A DNA stretch of 64,000 nt from Deroplatys truncata. Its lineage: Eukaryota; Arthropoda; Insecta; Mantodea; Mantidae. The notes beneath the pieces are model-generated. The model did no database searches. It saw only the letters and a program-made list of their open reading frames with translations, and was not told the origin of the DNA. The stretch is from the NCBI GenBank assembly GCA_030765065.1, contig CM060990.1, positions 280,205,341-280,269,340 on the forward strand, read 5' to 3'. A program made the translations under genes and the position numbers. Positions 32,536 through 45,211 of this stretch are shown one piece after another; position 1 is the first letter of the stretch, and every line of letters begins with the position of its first letter.

Positions 32536-33891
32536 ATGATCCTTCAGTGGAATATCCGTAGTCTCCGTGCACACCGAGCAGAATTCGACTTGTTACTGCA
32601 CATTCGCTAACCCCTAGTTCCCTGTCTGCAGGAGACAAAACCTCGACCTCAGGATACCTTTGCTATTCGTAGGTACTAGCCAGAGCGCTTTGACCTTGCT
32701 CCGGAGGAGGGTACCCCTGCACACGGCGGTGTTACAGTTCTTTTTTGAGATGACGTGTTTTATGATCGTGTTCCGCTTGCCACTCCTCTGCAAATTGCTG
32801 GGATATTCCTTTCTCTTCCTGGGTTTAATTTCTGTATCTGTAGCTTCTATGTTTGTTCCTCGTCTTCTCTTGCACAAAATGACCTAGCCCGCCTGATTCT
32901 ACAGCTCCCTGTCCCTTATTCACTCGTGGGGATTTCAATGCGCACATCCACTTTGGTGTTCTCCTAGGGCGTGTGCGAGGGGAGAGCTTTTGGCTGCACT
33001 TCCGGATCAACATCACCTTTTTGTTCTGAATACCGGCGAACGCGCTTTTCTCTCCGATTCAACCGGCACATTTTGCCATCTGGATTTGGGTCTTTACTCT
33101 GCACAGCTTGCTCATCGTATGGAATGGCATATCATAGTTGATACACACTCTAGCGATCACTTTCCGTGCGTAATTACTCTCCTGTCTTCTTCCGTTGGTT
33201 TCCCTGTACTTCCTAAATGGCAGTTCAACAAAACTAACTAGTCGCTCTATTCCTGTCTAGCCTATTTTTCTCACTGCGAGTTTTCCACTGTGGACCTCGT
33301 GATAGAACATCCACCTGCTGTCATTTTAGCCGCTGCCGAACGTTTAATTCCCTGAACGTCTTCACATCCCACGCGTTTCCTGGTCCCCTGGTGGACCGCG
33401 GAATATCGGGACGCCGTTCGTACACACCGTGGTGTTCTTCGGGTGTTTAGGCGTCACCTTACACTTGATAAAATGGTCAATTGTAAAGAATTACGCGCTA
33501 AGGCTCGCAGAATAATTCGCAACAGTAACAAAGCCTCCTGGGAGCGCTATGTAGCCGATTTCAATAGCTCTACATCTACATCGGTCGTCTGGGACAAACT
33601 TAAGCGCGTGGCCGACCAGATCCGTTCTTCTTCTATCTCCGGTCTACGGGTAGGCTCTACTACTGTTTCCAAACCACCTGCTATAGCTGATAACCTCGCA
33701 AGATCTTTGAAAGTTTTTCCAGCTCTGCCCGTTATGACCTGGATTTTCTTCCACAAGGCCGCGGTGAAAGCCCATGCACTATCCTTTCACTCCAGCAGCC
33801 AAGACGGGTATAATCACCCCTTTACCTTCCGCGAACTCGAGAATGCCCTATAATCTTCTAAGCATTCCGCTCCTGGGTCTGATTCTGTACA
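32536..33891 (+). pseudogene. LINE ORF2, endonuclease and start of RT, truncated
   Basis: The ATG at 32536 gives MILQWNIRSLRAH, the start of an APE-type endonuclease. It continues in shifting frames through a QETK segment, a GDFNAH-like segment near 32925 and a SDHFP near 33155. A linker follows (RRHLTLDKMV, KARRIIRNSNKASWERYVADFN). The RT entry motif (SAPGSDSV) begins just before the element is cut at 33891 by the junction with the LTR of gypsy 2. Numerous stops and frameshifts are visible. The RT catalytic core is absent here, so it is dead. Confidence 0.85.
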
Positions 33892-34043
33892 TGTGGTATA
33901 AACACTTACTAAGGCTTAAGAAAAGTTAAGAAATGTAAAATATTATTTTCTGCGAAATTAGAAATTTTAGAAACTTGTGACAGGATAACTAAAGTATTAC
34001 AAAATACTGCAAAATAATAGGTTCCTTCATCACATACGCGACA
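33892..34043 (-). repeat. Truncated 3' LTR of gypsy 2
   Basis: Direct match to 45060-45211 (shared TATAAACACTTACTAAGGCT and TTACAAAATACTGCAAAATA). It ends GACA at 34043, the outer LTR terminus in minus orientation. Confidence 0.9.
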
Positions 34044-37000
34044 ATACCCCGCAGCTTTTAAAAAGGCGCCACCTGGCGCCAGCAAAAAGACAAAAAATAA
34101 TACAAATATAATTTCAAGGGGGACCCAACACTGCAAACTATACTAATAAAAAAAGAAAATACAATAACATACGGAGAAACACTCAGTTACAAAGTTACAT
34201 CAGGACATATAGGCAACTCAATATACTGTCTGGGCGCAAATATAGAGACTAACTACAAAAGTGAAAGCTAGCGCCGTTCTATAAAGACAATAAGGATGAA
34301 TAAAATAAAAAATGCAGTACCTGTAAAAGAAAGATAAAGGGATCCTACAGGGACGGAGGAAGGAAAAGGTAAGGAACAAAGTCAATCACGGCTCCCATCT
34401 TGAGCAAAGTCAAGGTGCAAGTCTCACACTGGGACACAAGATTCCTTAACTGTCGAGTGACAAAGGACACACCAAAACAGTTTACTAACGGCGCGGCAAA
34501 TAAAGGAGCGCAAGTCCACACTTTCCAAACACAGCCCACTAAGAAAGTAAATGTCATTTCCGCACCGCCACAAACAGTGAAGCATATAAGTGTACAAGCC
34601 ACGGAGAAAGTGGCAGGCGGGAGGAAAATCCATTGTTAACCTGGTAGGAATTTCATCTGTACAGTAGGCCTCATCATACCAAAGGCCAAAGGAATGAAGA
34701 AGAGTCATACTATGAATGTGTAATGTCCTTGGGCATCCCCTTGACCGTCAAGTGTTGAAGCCGTTGCCTGACGAAAAGTCGTGCCTCTGAATATCCGATG
34801 AGATGTAGTGTGCTCCCAGAGGCGTAGTGTTGACCGAGCCGTGACCATAAAACCAAAGAGAATAAAAGGAGAATTAGGAAGGTAATATAAAACTAAGCAG
34901 AATGGTACTTAAAACTACAGGAGAGGTTCAATTGGTGGGAATAAGGGGGAGACAAGTATAGGATCTATCCTGGAAGGAAGGGAAATAAAGAAAGGTACAG
35001 GTGCCAATACTTAAGGTAGACAAACACTTATGAGAAAAGAGTAAAATAAACGGAATATAAAAACTAACAATTTAAGTATGTGAAATCTGGTGGATGATGA
35101 AACATCTAGATAAACAAGTCAGATGAAAAAATCTCCGAATCAGGGGTAATAATACTACGAAATACAAAGAAATACGGTGTAGAATAAAAGTAGAGAACAG
35201 GGACGGTTACCATAGATGATTCACCAAACACAAAGTACTTAGGAGGTCAGTAGTACAGTAGTCAATACAAAATAAATACACCAAAATCGAAACAGATAAA
35301 TGAAATATATTTTTGGTATCTAAGTACTTCCTCCAATTAGGAGTTAAAAGGACTGCTTGTAGCATAAAATGAATAAAAAAATAAAACATCAGCGGAAGTA
35401 TGCGGCTTCCGTAAACCATAAAAATGAATAAAGAAAATGGTGTTTACCTGTTGTCATGGAAATAAAAATAAAATACTAAGAACTGAGTGAAGAGAGTGTC
35501 ACGAAACTTCAGGGTGCCAGGGTCAAAAGAAAATAAAAATAAAACATATTTGCAAAGAAAGAAGAAAAAAAATCGTATGGAAGGGATAGAGAAAATAAGG
35601 AGAGACATACGCCAACCATAGTCGGTCTACGCAATAAGCGACAAACACCATGGTAGCAACCTCCGACAACGACAGTCAATATTTCCCGGGTAAGCTACAT
35701 TGTAGAAGGGCGCGCCCAAAGGCCAATCACTAATGCGCAAAATGGTGTTAAATTGTGTAACGGTGGATAAAATGACTCCAAGAGGGGAGGAAAAGAATAA
35801 GAGAAAGTTTGTAGGTCTACAAAATCCGTACTGCACGCAAATCCGCGTTAAAAAATGACCATATCATGGACCATTCATGGCAGCCTCAAGTTCGGAAACT
35901 GTGTTCACAAAGTAATGCTTATAGAAAAAAAAACAGAAATGTCTCAATAACGTCACGATCGTGTACGATAAGATTTTACAGCAATGCAATGCTGGATGTG
36001 GTAACTATTTTGTTCCACGAATCTCAAGAACAAACAACATCGCTCGTCAGAACTAGTAAAAGTTTACAATATACATGCGTATAATAAAGTAACTACCAAA
36101 TACATTTTTTTTCGTTTACAAATCTCGTAGAATCACTGTGCGTCTTTAAAAGAAAGGATAAGGATCCTTATCAGACCACAGAGTTTATAAGGGGTAATTA
36201 TTTACAAAATCAGCAATACGCGGCTCATATATCGCGCGAAAAACAAAACCATGTGTTGCAAAAGGGAACTCTCAGCTTTATATCCTAACAAAGAGTATAA
36301 TTACTTAAAAAAACATTCATTACTAACTTCCTGGTACAAACGACGAGTGTCATCGCACTCCAGACACAGAGAAAAAAATTCCCCGATATCATATTCGTAA
36401 GAAAAAAACTGGTATTGGCAAACGAAATGTGAACAAAAGCTTAAAGCTAACAAACGCAAATGGGGAACTCATATTCGTGCCCACGAAAAAAACTGGGGGG
36501 GGGGGTTCTTCATCATCTACAAAGGTACTCATTAATTAATATATGAAAACACAACATGAAACGCTGACGGGACCCTTCAGTTAACCCGTAAGCCCAAGGT
36601 ACCTACAAAATTCTTCTAAATCAGTATATAAATAAAAGCTTCCCTTGTATTATTATTTTATCACAACCGCCAATCCGGGGGAATCTTGCGATATACCCCG
36701 ATATGAGGGTTCAAATATCTGACTGACTAGCATTCATATAGTAAGACTCCTGATAATCCCTAGGCATTAACAAATTAAATACATAGTAACATTATATCGC
36801 TAAGTCCATAGCAAACCATAGCTTTACTCATTATTACGAGTATTCTTAGATAACAGTGGCATGTCGTAAACAGGATGAGGTAGAACCACATCCGTTAGAA
36901 TCTCTCAAGAAAGAGAACAGAATTCAAGTGCTTGAACATCGGATGAAAATGAAATTATACGTTACCTATTTTAAGAGATAAATCTGATGTTTCCTCCAAC

Positions 37001-39590
37001 ATCGAGCAGTGTAAAGAGATATGATATTGTTGAACAATGGTCACTGTCATGGATAGCAGAGGGATTAAAAGGCGAGGTGCTATTCACTCTGAGTGCATAA
37101 TTCTAGCATCTAACACAGCAGCATATTCGGCAGCACACAAAATATAACTCTGAAATCAGAACTCAACAACAACAGCAACAGCAACAACAAATGACATGGA
37201 GAACATGAAAATGACCATCATGCAATAAACAAGTATACAAAGCGGGGTGGTGAGGAAAATATCTATCGGTACACCAGTGAGTAACCAACGCGTTAACTGA
37301 AGTGTTCAAGATCAATACAAACTGCAATGTAATTGTGAAACATAGCGAAAAGTTTAATGCAACGTCAAATCGTATGAACATATGATTTGTGGCCAATGTC
37401 AGTATTAACAAATTATTGATAATCCTACGTGGTTATACAGTGACTGCATACATAGAATAAACCGAAAATAACAAGGAGAGCATTATGGTGCGTATTTATA
37501 AAACATGTAATCATTCTGTAAATGCGTGTAATCATTGGACTGATTGTAGTAGGATCAGACTGAAGACATTTAAAAATGTCAGCTGACCGCTAGTGAGCCA
37601 TTACGTTGGTTTTATTTATTTATGTGTTAATTTTTTTTCACCGCTGCTCTAATATTAAGGAAACGACTATTGGAAGAAATAGTCAAACTATGAACATAGA
37701 CTCACTACACCTTAGCAATGAAACAAACAGAAATGGGAAAGTCCCAGAGACGAGGTAGTGGGAAAAATACTCAAGAAAACATACTGTTATGTGGCAAAAA
37801 GTCAATGCGGTTTCCATCACGTCATAATGTCCGGATTTCCGAACTAAAGGACATTTAAACGCATTTGAAGCAAAATTTTAAGAGCTACATAATCGTTAAA
37901 AATAATTTAATAAAGAATAATGGTAGAATAATACCAAATTTGTGGAAGCTGTATAAATATGATAAATTAGACGATTATTTGTGCAATACTATTAAATTCA
38001 TTCAGAAGGATAAAACTGGGCTTAAATGGGCACTGGAGTAGTTGTAGTTATAATGTGTATAATAAGGCATCGAACTGAGGACTCACAGGGGATTAATTAA
38101 ATGCGAGTTTCGTAACATAAATGAGTGTAATAACTGCTACAGATTGTCCTCACTGTTGGCAGGTTACACTATCGCTTCCACAGGATGTGATATGATAAAC
38201 CGTAGACCGGCGATTCTGACTGTATGGAAGTTTTGTACTCCTTTATGGAGATACTGAGTTGCCTAGGGACTCGCAACAATTCTTGGGTTCACTTCTGAGA
38301 CATCTTCTTAAGCAACAGCCAGATAGTGTGAATGAATCAAGGTTATACCTACCAATGACGGACGGCCTGAGTTTGGCAGTGCAAAGGACCGGTAAAGCGA
38401 ATTTTAAGGAGTGCTTTCAGGATAGTGTTCGATGTAGCTGCTGTATGAATAATATAACGTTACACTGGTACGTCGTTATGCAGGTACGTTTAATTCCAGC
38501 TCACTGTGACGATTGAATGGTATGAAGAGTTGTACAGCAGTGGTAATAACACCGTGCTATGAGTGAATATTATTGTGAATATATGTAGATGTAGATATTT
38601 AGCAATGAACTATTGCTGAAAACGAATAAAAGGTTCAACCGGGATGAATTTTTGACTTAGTAAGTAATCAAACAAACAAAAAATGTTCTATTTACAAAGT
38701 GAAACCACACAGAAAAAAATTTCGTTAGCTATCATTCTGTACTTCCGGCGTTGACCTATGATTACAGATCTAAGAGAGCTTTCAGTGATGTATGGTAATC
38801 AAAAGGGGTGTAAAATAGTTTACTTAATTCATATTATATGAATTATTTAATTTAGCCTTGAATTATAGCTTTATGGAGAAAAAAATTCCCTCTCGTTTTT
38901 TTTTCTTTTTTTCTCTGGCTCATTAGATCGACAGCTACTCGCTATCTTACATATTATATGTCCTGTTTACTTTCTAGTCACACAATTTCTTTTCTTTTTC
39001 TTAAATTTTTATACTTCAATTATTTATTTAATAATCATGTTTTTATAATATTGGTTAAACCTAAATTATTCAATACACTTATTATATAGTATCGGTTACT
39101 TCATAATATGCTCATTCAAATGTCCTACATTCGTTTCTTTTGTTTTACTGTTTGTTTTGTTTTTGTGTTTGTTCAACCTAACTAGTTACTCAGTGTTGCT
39201 GTACACACTATCCCTGTCATGTGTGAACAAAACTTTACTAACATTCAATATGACGCAATATAAAAAAATACAAAATTAAACAGTAGTTTAAACTATGTTT
39301 TACCAAAATTCATAGTAATGAAACGTGGACGGTGCACTCAATTATATAACCATACTTCAAGCCTAGCAGACCTTTACCAACGTCATTGGGTTATTTATAC
39401 CAGTAATTACTGGACGTAATGTCTCCTAAATGGTTTATAGTTATGGGTAGTGTCTGGAAACGTGAACGACGCTTTCGTTCCTTTTAGGAGCTGTTGCGTT
39501 CCTTATCTGATAATTCACAGGCGATGTCTGTTGGACTATTACATATAGACCATAATATCTGTTGTAGAACGCGCTTTCTCACGCATAGGC
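34044..39590 (-). other. Long 3' region of gypsy 2, no env recognised
   Basis: About 5.5 kb lies between integrase and the 3' LTR, twice the size of this region in gypsy 1, so other insertions are likely. It is A-rich on the plus strand to about 36.1 kb. It contains a G run (about 36487-36496) and a (CAR)n run (about 37165-37190). Short frames such as 34345-34602 and 38259-38516 show no known domain. Confidence 0.5.
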
Positions 39591-42500
39591 GTAAACAGTC
39601 CAACTAATAATGTCCTGGTTGAAAATTAAGCGTTCGGTTCCGCCTATTGAAATGTTGTTTGTACTTCCTCTGCTTGTGCGTTACATTTGCTTTCGAAATT
39701 TCTCGAGCTTCCTCAATTTGTGCTTGTGTTTCTTCCACAAACAAATTATCAGTCGTCGCCTTCAATTGAGTTCCCTCTGGTAATGTAGGGTGTCGTCCAT
39801 ATAGTAAAAAATGGCGTCATTCCTGTTGACTCCTGATTGCTAGTGTTATATGCGAAGAGTACGTGCGGTAATGCCACGTCCCAATCATCTTCTTAGATGT
39901 ATAATGCGAAATCATATTGATAACAGTTTGATTTGCTCTTTCTACTAACACATTACAGGCTGAATGATATGCAGTAGTGAAAGTGGATTCAACACCTAAT
40001 AATTTTGATAATTCTTTTGTAACGTCACTCAGCAAAACTGCTCCTCTGTCGGATAGCAGTTAAGCTGGCGCACCAAGGCGATAGATGATGTTTTCTAATA
40101 TGAATTTTGCAACATGCGAAATAGAGCCCTTCGGGATGGCTTTACCTTCCGTCCATTTAGACAATTAGTCGGCAGCAATTATCGCCATTGTATTACCTGT
40201 TTTTGACCTCCTAAATGGTCCAATCAAATCTATACTCCATCTAGCGCCTACTTGAGACACAGGCATAGGTTGTAAAAGTCCGGCTGGTTTAATATTTTGG
40301 GGCCCCTTACGCGATTGACAACTTGGACAACGTTTTACGTACTTCTCAATATCTTTTCGCATGCCTATCCAGAAGTAACGCAAGTTTATCCTTGTAAAGG
40401 TTTTTGTAAAACCAAGATGACCTGAAAGTGGGTCATCATGACATGAGAATAAGATTTCATGTTTCAATTTTTCAGGTATGACCAACAGGTGCGTAGGTTC
40501 TGAGGCTCCTGCATTCTTACGATAAAGAACCCCTGACTTTAAGATGTAAGAAGAAGCTTGCCGTCGAAATTTTGGTGAACCTACGCTGGGATTTTCCAAG
40601 GAAATCACTAAAGGTTGTAGTTGGGGATCGCGTTGTTGTTCCTGCGCAACTTGTACTGGCGTTAGCAGGCAAGTAATGTGTTCATCTGTTTGGTTAACCA
40701 TATGGGATTTAGGCTCATCAACCGGAAATCGGGACAAAGAGTTCAGCATCTAGGTGTTTAGCTCCAGATTTATATAGGATGTTGTAATCATACTCTTGTA
40801 ATTTATGCACCCATCTAGCTAACCTTCCTGTTATATCTTTAAGGTTGCGTAGATGGCATAACGCATGGTGATCAGTTACAATCTGGACAGGAAACCCGTA
40901 GATATATGGTCTGAAGTGCGTTTAGCCGTAAACAATGGTAAGTAATTCTAATTCAGAGATGCTATAATTTTTCTCGTGTTTGCTAAGTGCTCTCGAACAG
41001 AATGCAATGGGGAGAAGTTGTCCATTTAATCGTTGTAACAGGGCACACCCTATCCTGATTGTGCTGGCATCGACGTGAATTTCTGAATACGCTCCCTTCT
41101 GAAAATGGCCGAGAACGGCGGCCTGAGTCATCAGAAGCTTTAATTTATCAAAAGCATCTTGATGGCTTTGAGTCTATTTAAATTTTTTATTCTCTCGCGT
41201 CAGGCCGTGAAGCGGGTGGGCTATGCAGGCAAAATTTAATACAAACCGTCTGTAAAAGCTAAATAGACCCAATACACTGCATACGTCTCGTACATTTTTA
41301 GGAATTGACAGTTGTGTGATGGCTCGAAGTTTATCAGAATCCGGGTCAATCCCTTTAGCCGAAAATTCGAACCCAAGGAGTTTAATTCGACATACCAAAG
41401 AAACATTTCTGTGGCTTCAATTTGAAATCATATGTCTGCAATTTACAAAATACTTCCTCCAAGTTGTCAAGTAATTCGGGGAATGTGGGTGCAAACACTA
41501 CAATGTAATCGAGGTAGACCAACGCCTTCTTGAAGCTTAGATCTCCCAGCAGGTTACCCGAGATTTCCGAAAAAAATCTAGGGGAATTTACTAAACCGAA
41601 CGCTAAACGATTGAAAATATAGTGACCTTGATTCGTAGAAAATCCGGTATATTGTTCGCTATCCTCCACAATTGGTACTTGAAAATATGGACTAAACAAA
41701 TCTAGAGTGCAGTACCACTGTGAGTTCCTAGATAACTGAGAAGGTCATCAATGAGGGGTAAGGGATAAGAAGAAGTTACTGTTACCGCATTTAGTTTTCG
41801 ATAGTCGACACAAAAACGCATTTCGCCGTTCTTTTTCTTAACCAAGACAACTGGGGACGCCCAAGCACTATGCTCCTCTTTGATGATATCGGCTTCGAGC
41901 ATCTCACGCACTTGAGATTGTACAATTTCTCTTTGTGCCTGGGATACCCTATAGGGTCTCTGTCTTATAGGTTTATTATCAGTAACTTGGATCTTAAATT
42001 TCCCTGTGTCAGTTTTTCCTAGCTCTGACAATTTTGTAGCAAACACATTGCGGTATTTTTGTAATAATGATATTACTTGATTGCGTTGGTCCTGTGTAAG
42101 TGGGGAATTCAGGTTAAATTTGGCGTTGTCAATATCAACTGTGTGTGCATCTTCGGGGGACCAGTTAGCAGCTTGTATTAACGCCACCTCGTGTGCATGA
42201 GCAAGAGTGGTTGCCAAAAAGTTGTTTTTGACTCCGCCGTATAATTGTGTACCGGAATGACACATTCCTTCCGTGCTTCGCAGAAGATAGGCGACATTTG
42301 TATGTTTTTCTTCTGCATAATCGCATCTTTAGGTTCTAAGAGAATGCGGCCCATTACATTAGAAGATAGGTTCACCTTGACATTAATCGATGAGAACGGG
42401 GAATACGAATATCATGTACGCAGCATGCCTTGTATGGAACTGCAATTTGCTCCTCAGGTTCCACGGTAATTTGTGCCAATGGACAGCCTAATTTTTCGCC

Positions 42501-42830
42501 ACAATTTAACATCAATTTCGAATGATCCAGCAGCGTAAGGGTAATAATGTAATTTTCCAAATCAATTAATGCGTTGTATCGGTTCAGGAAGTCCATTCCT
42601 AATGGGAGATCATGTCCAAATTCTTTAACAACAAGGACGTCTTCCTCAAATGATTTGCTGTTCACCTCAAAACAAAGAGTGGTGGCATAAGAGACATCTA
42701 ATAATTTATTGCCTGCCGTGCAGAGTATCAAATTCTCAGGAACAGTGCGGGTGGGTGTGGTAACAAGGTTCTGATTCACAATATTAACTGCGCTTCCTGT
42801 ATCAAATAAAATGCTCGTTGATCTATTGGC
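39590..42830 (-). pseudogene. pol: Broken Pol of gypsy 2
   Basis: Read on the minus strand: protease (FDTGSAVNIV near 42810, PLGMDFLN), then RT 42265-41382. The RT N-terminal half has KPIRQRPYRVSQ and VKKKNGEMRFCVDYRKLN. The catalytic motif YLDD has become YLDY (about 41505-41516), removing a metal-binding aspartate. RNase H follows (41131-40922, EIHVDASTIRIGCALLQ), then integrase: zinc domain and core (40749-40165, CPSCQSRKGP, SIDLIGPF) and the later core (40035-39817, LVERANQT). At least six frameshifts or stops separate these pieces. The domain order equals that of gypsy 1, but the sequences have diverged considerably, so they belong to different subfamilies. Confidence 0.9.
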
Positions 42831-44175
42831 TAGCTACCGTACCTTGTATGGTAAGGACATTTACCTGCTGAATAAGTGCCGTCGGTTGATTTGGGACGGT
42901 CTCGGTGATGGACATCACGGAACTTATTCCCGCGAGTTCCTCGCCCGTTTGGGTGATTGTACTGTTGCCTGCAAATTGGAGCTGTGTGCCGTGGTCGACC
43001 ACACTTAAAATATCTAAATACATTAGGTGGTGTGCGGTCGGAGGCGTTGGGACCACGCCATGTCCCTCTAGAGGGAAAATTAAAATTACCACGCTGCCCA
43101 TAGGTACTACGCCCACGACCTTGTCTTTTGCAAAACCTTGCTGAGGGCTATTTAGAGGCGTCGTAAATGATTTTTGAGGTCGAAACCGTAGTCTTTGTAT
43201 CTGTTTCTGCAAGTCGCTAATCGCTTGCTTTAACTGGTCTATTTACGGTCGCGGACTGCTATGGCTGACTAGTGATACTCGTTCAGACGCAGGGAGTGCC
43301 TGAGCATCAACTCGGTGACCGGCAAGGTATCTGGCCATCTCTAATCGTCGGACGATTTGTATCAATTCTCCAATAGATTGTCGGTTAGAGGGGAGAACAC
43401 TTTCCAAAAAGGATGGTTTCAATCCGCGCATAATATGACGGATGCTTTCTGGTTCAGCCATATCAGGATTGACTTGGTCGCAAAGAACAAGAATATCATA
43501 TATGTAGGATTCGGTTGGTTCAGACAAGTCTTGCACCCTTTGGCGTAGATGGCTTTCCAAAATATCCTCATGCGCTACAGTTAAGAGCGCGGTTTGGAGG
43601 GTGTGTCTTAGGTTATGACATTCGGAATGCGGATGCCAAAGAGAATAATTTTTGAACCAATTTGCCGCGGCGTCCTTTAAAGAGCACGGAAAATATTTCA
43701 CCTTGTGTGTATCTTCCCAACCATTCGCCGTAGCTATGGTTTCAAAGTTATGCAAGTAATTTCCTATATCTTGACCAGGTTTCCCTTCGAATATGCCAGG
43801 GTCAATAAAAGGACGCGCAAAAGGTACGTTGCTGATAATTACTGCTTTGTACGGGGTCCTTTCGGTGTCTGAGTGGCCGGAGGACGTGGAGGCCATAGTC
43901 ATAGCTAGTGTGTTAAAATGATCCACAAAGGATGCTGTTTTTTCGAGGTCACCCACGCTCCAACCCCTTGCTCTTGGTGCAAAATACTTAATCGGAGTTA
44001 AACCTCGGAGTCTGCGGCTATACTTAACACGATCATCAGACCTAGACGCGTGGCCGTCTCTATCCACGATAATCTGATATTCATGGATTAACTTACGAAT
44101 CTCGGTACTAGTAGGACTATCGCTGGAATAGTACAGCAATAGGTCCATACACGTAAGAATATAAAATTTAGTCAT
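42831..44175 (-). pseudogene. gag: Gag of gypsy 2, C-terminally broken
   Basis: A 310-codon frame (44175-43243) includes DSPTSTEIRKL, the gag core DPGIFEGKPGQDIGNYLHNF, and LRQRVQDLSEPTESYIYDIL, aligned with gypsy 1 Gag. A stop at 43243 cuts it. The nucleocapsid part continues in other frames to about 42830, with a knuckle in which the first cysteine is replaced by tyrosine (YFKCGRPRHTAPIC). The start is the ATG at 44175, though the true start may be downstream because the first 20 residues have no match in gypsy 1. Confidence 0.85.
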
Positions 44176-44484
44176 ACTGACACCAGCTAGGGGATATGAT
44201 AGGGCCGTCTAACCGGAAAATGAGATGCAAAAGGTGGTATACCACACAGAGACAAATCGATAGAAAGAAGAAAATGACCGTGTCGCAACCCAAAAGTAGG
44301 CTCATTAAATTTAGTAAAACCATAGCAAAAAGGCTGCACCTAATACTGAAATAATGCTTAAACACTAAGTCACACATTTATAAAGAAGTCCAACATCTAT
44401 GGAAAAGTAACAATGTCATGTAACGCATATGAGTTTTTAAAAGAGAGAGTCCAGGAATCGAAACATATCGCTCCAAAAGTATAG

Positions 44485-44507
44485 AGAGTACGCCGCGTCC
44501 ACCATAT
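44485..44507 (-). promoter_or_regulatory. Candidate primer-binding site of gypsy 2
   Basis: On the minus strand the LTR ends GTGACA, followed by ATATGGTGGACGCGGCGTAC. This resembles gypsy 1, where TTACA is followed by ATGTGGCGGAGCGCCGGGTAC. The match located the inner LTR boundary. Confidence 0.6.
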
Positions 44508-45211
44508 TGTCACGACTGAAGTTATGACTGGGGAACATAACTTTGGAACCAGATGGTAGAACAGAACACGTCACTTGGCTTGTTAAAGTTTGGTATATTT
44601 AACTCCATTTTGTCGAACCATGCATTAGCAGGTTGAGCTTACAGAAAAGGGGGAATGACTAAATTATGTGGTAAGTCCTACCTGGAAGAACTGCCTTGAT
44701 GTGATGAAGGGAGCCAATACCTTTTTGACTTGTGCACATGTCTACAGGGCCGCCTGTGCCAGGGTCTCCTGAGAATCACCCGCGCCGCGTCCGAGTGCTC
44801 GCTTATATAGGTATCACAGTCCTGTAGGGGTTCGCTTTATTGTGTGGCAGTGAGTGCCAAATATGGTCTGCCAACGCCCTGGGTTTGAAATATAGCGGTC
44901 AACCATAACGCGATACGTCAATGTTTTAGAACATTCTATGTGACCTAACGCGGTTTAATGTGCAGCTAAGAACCTACAGAAAAACACGCACCTCTAAGGA
45001 AATGATGACATAGTGACATCCCTTGGAAATGTCAAGGGAAGTATCAGGCCGCCATTTCCTGTCGTATAAACACTTACTAAGGCTTAAGAAAGGTTAAGAA
45101 ATGTAAAATATGATTCTCTATGAAATTAGAAACTCTAGAAACTTGTGACAGGATAATTAAAGTATTACAAAATACTGCAAAATAATAGGTTCCTTCATCA
45201 TATACCGGACA
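44508..45211 (-). repeat. 5' LTR of gypsy 2 (704 bp)
   Basis: In minus orientation it starts TGTCCGG and ends GTGACA. It includes a TATA box CCTATATAAGCGAGC (complement of about 44808-44822). Only its outer 152 bases survive in the 3' LTR. Confidence 0.8.

Larger units (their letters stand above)
33892..45211 (-). mobile_element. Ty3/gypsy LTR retrotransposon 2, decayed
   Basis: Minus-strand element of about 11.3 kb, related to gypsy 1 throughout gag-pol but far more damaged. The 5' LTR is 44508-45211. Of the 3' LTR only the first 152 bases remain (34043-33892), joined to LINE sequence. No flanking duplication exists, fitting a later deletion or recombination. The reading frames are broken in at least eight places. 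Confidence 0.88.

Noticed and set aside
34345-34708. Overlapping reverse frames as an envelope gene of gypsy 2
   Set aside because: Short, without signal peptide, cleavage site or match to gypsy 1; probably chance.
37163-37411. Cysteine-rich reverse frame
   Set aside because: The cysteine run comes from a (CAA/CAG)n microsatellite read in reverse.
33892-45211. 152-bp matching ends taken as complete short LTRs
   Set aside because: The PBS-like motif and LTR terminus at 44508, plus a TATA box inside 44508-45059, show that the LTR is about 704 bp and the low-coordinate copy is truncated.
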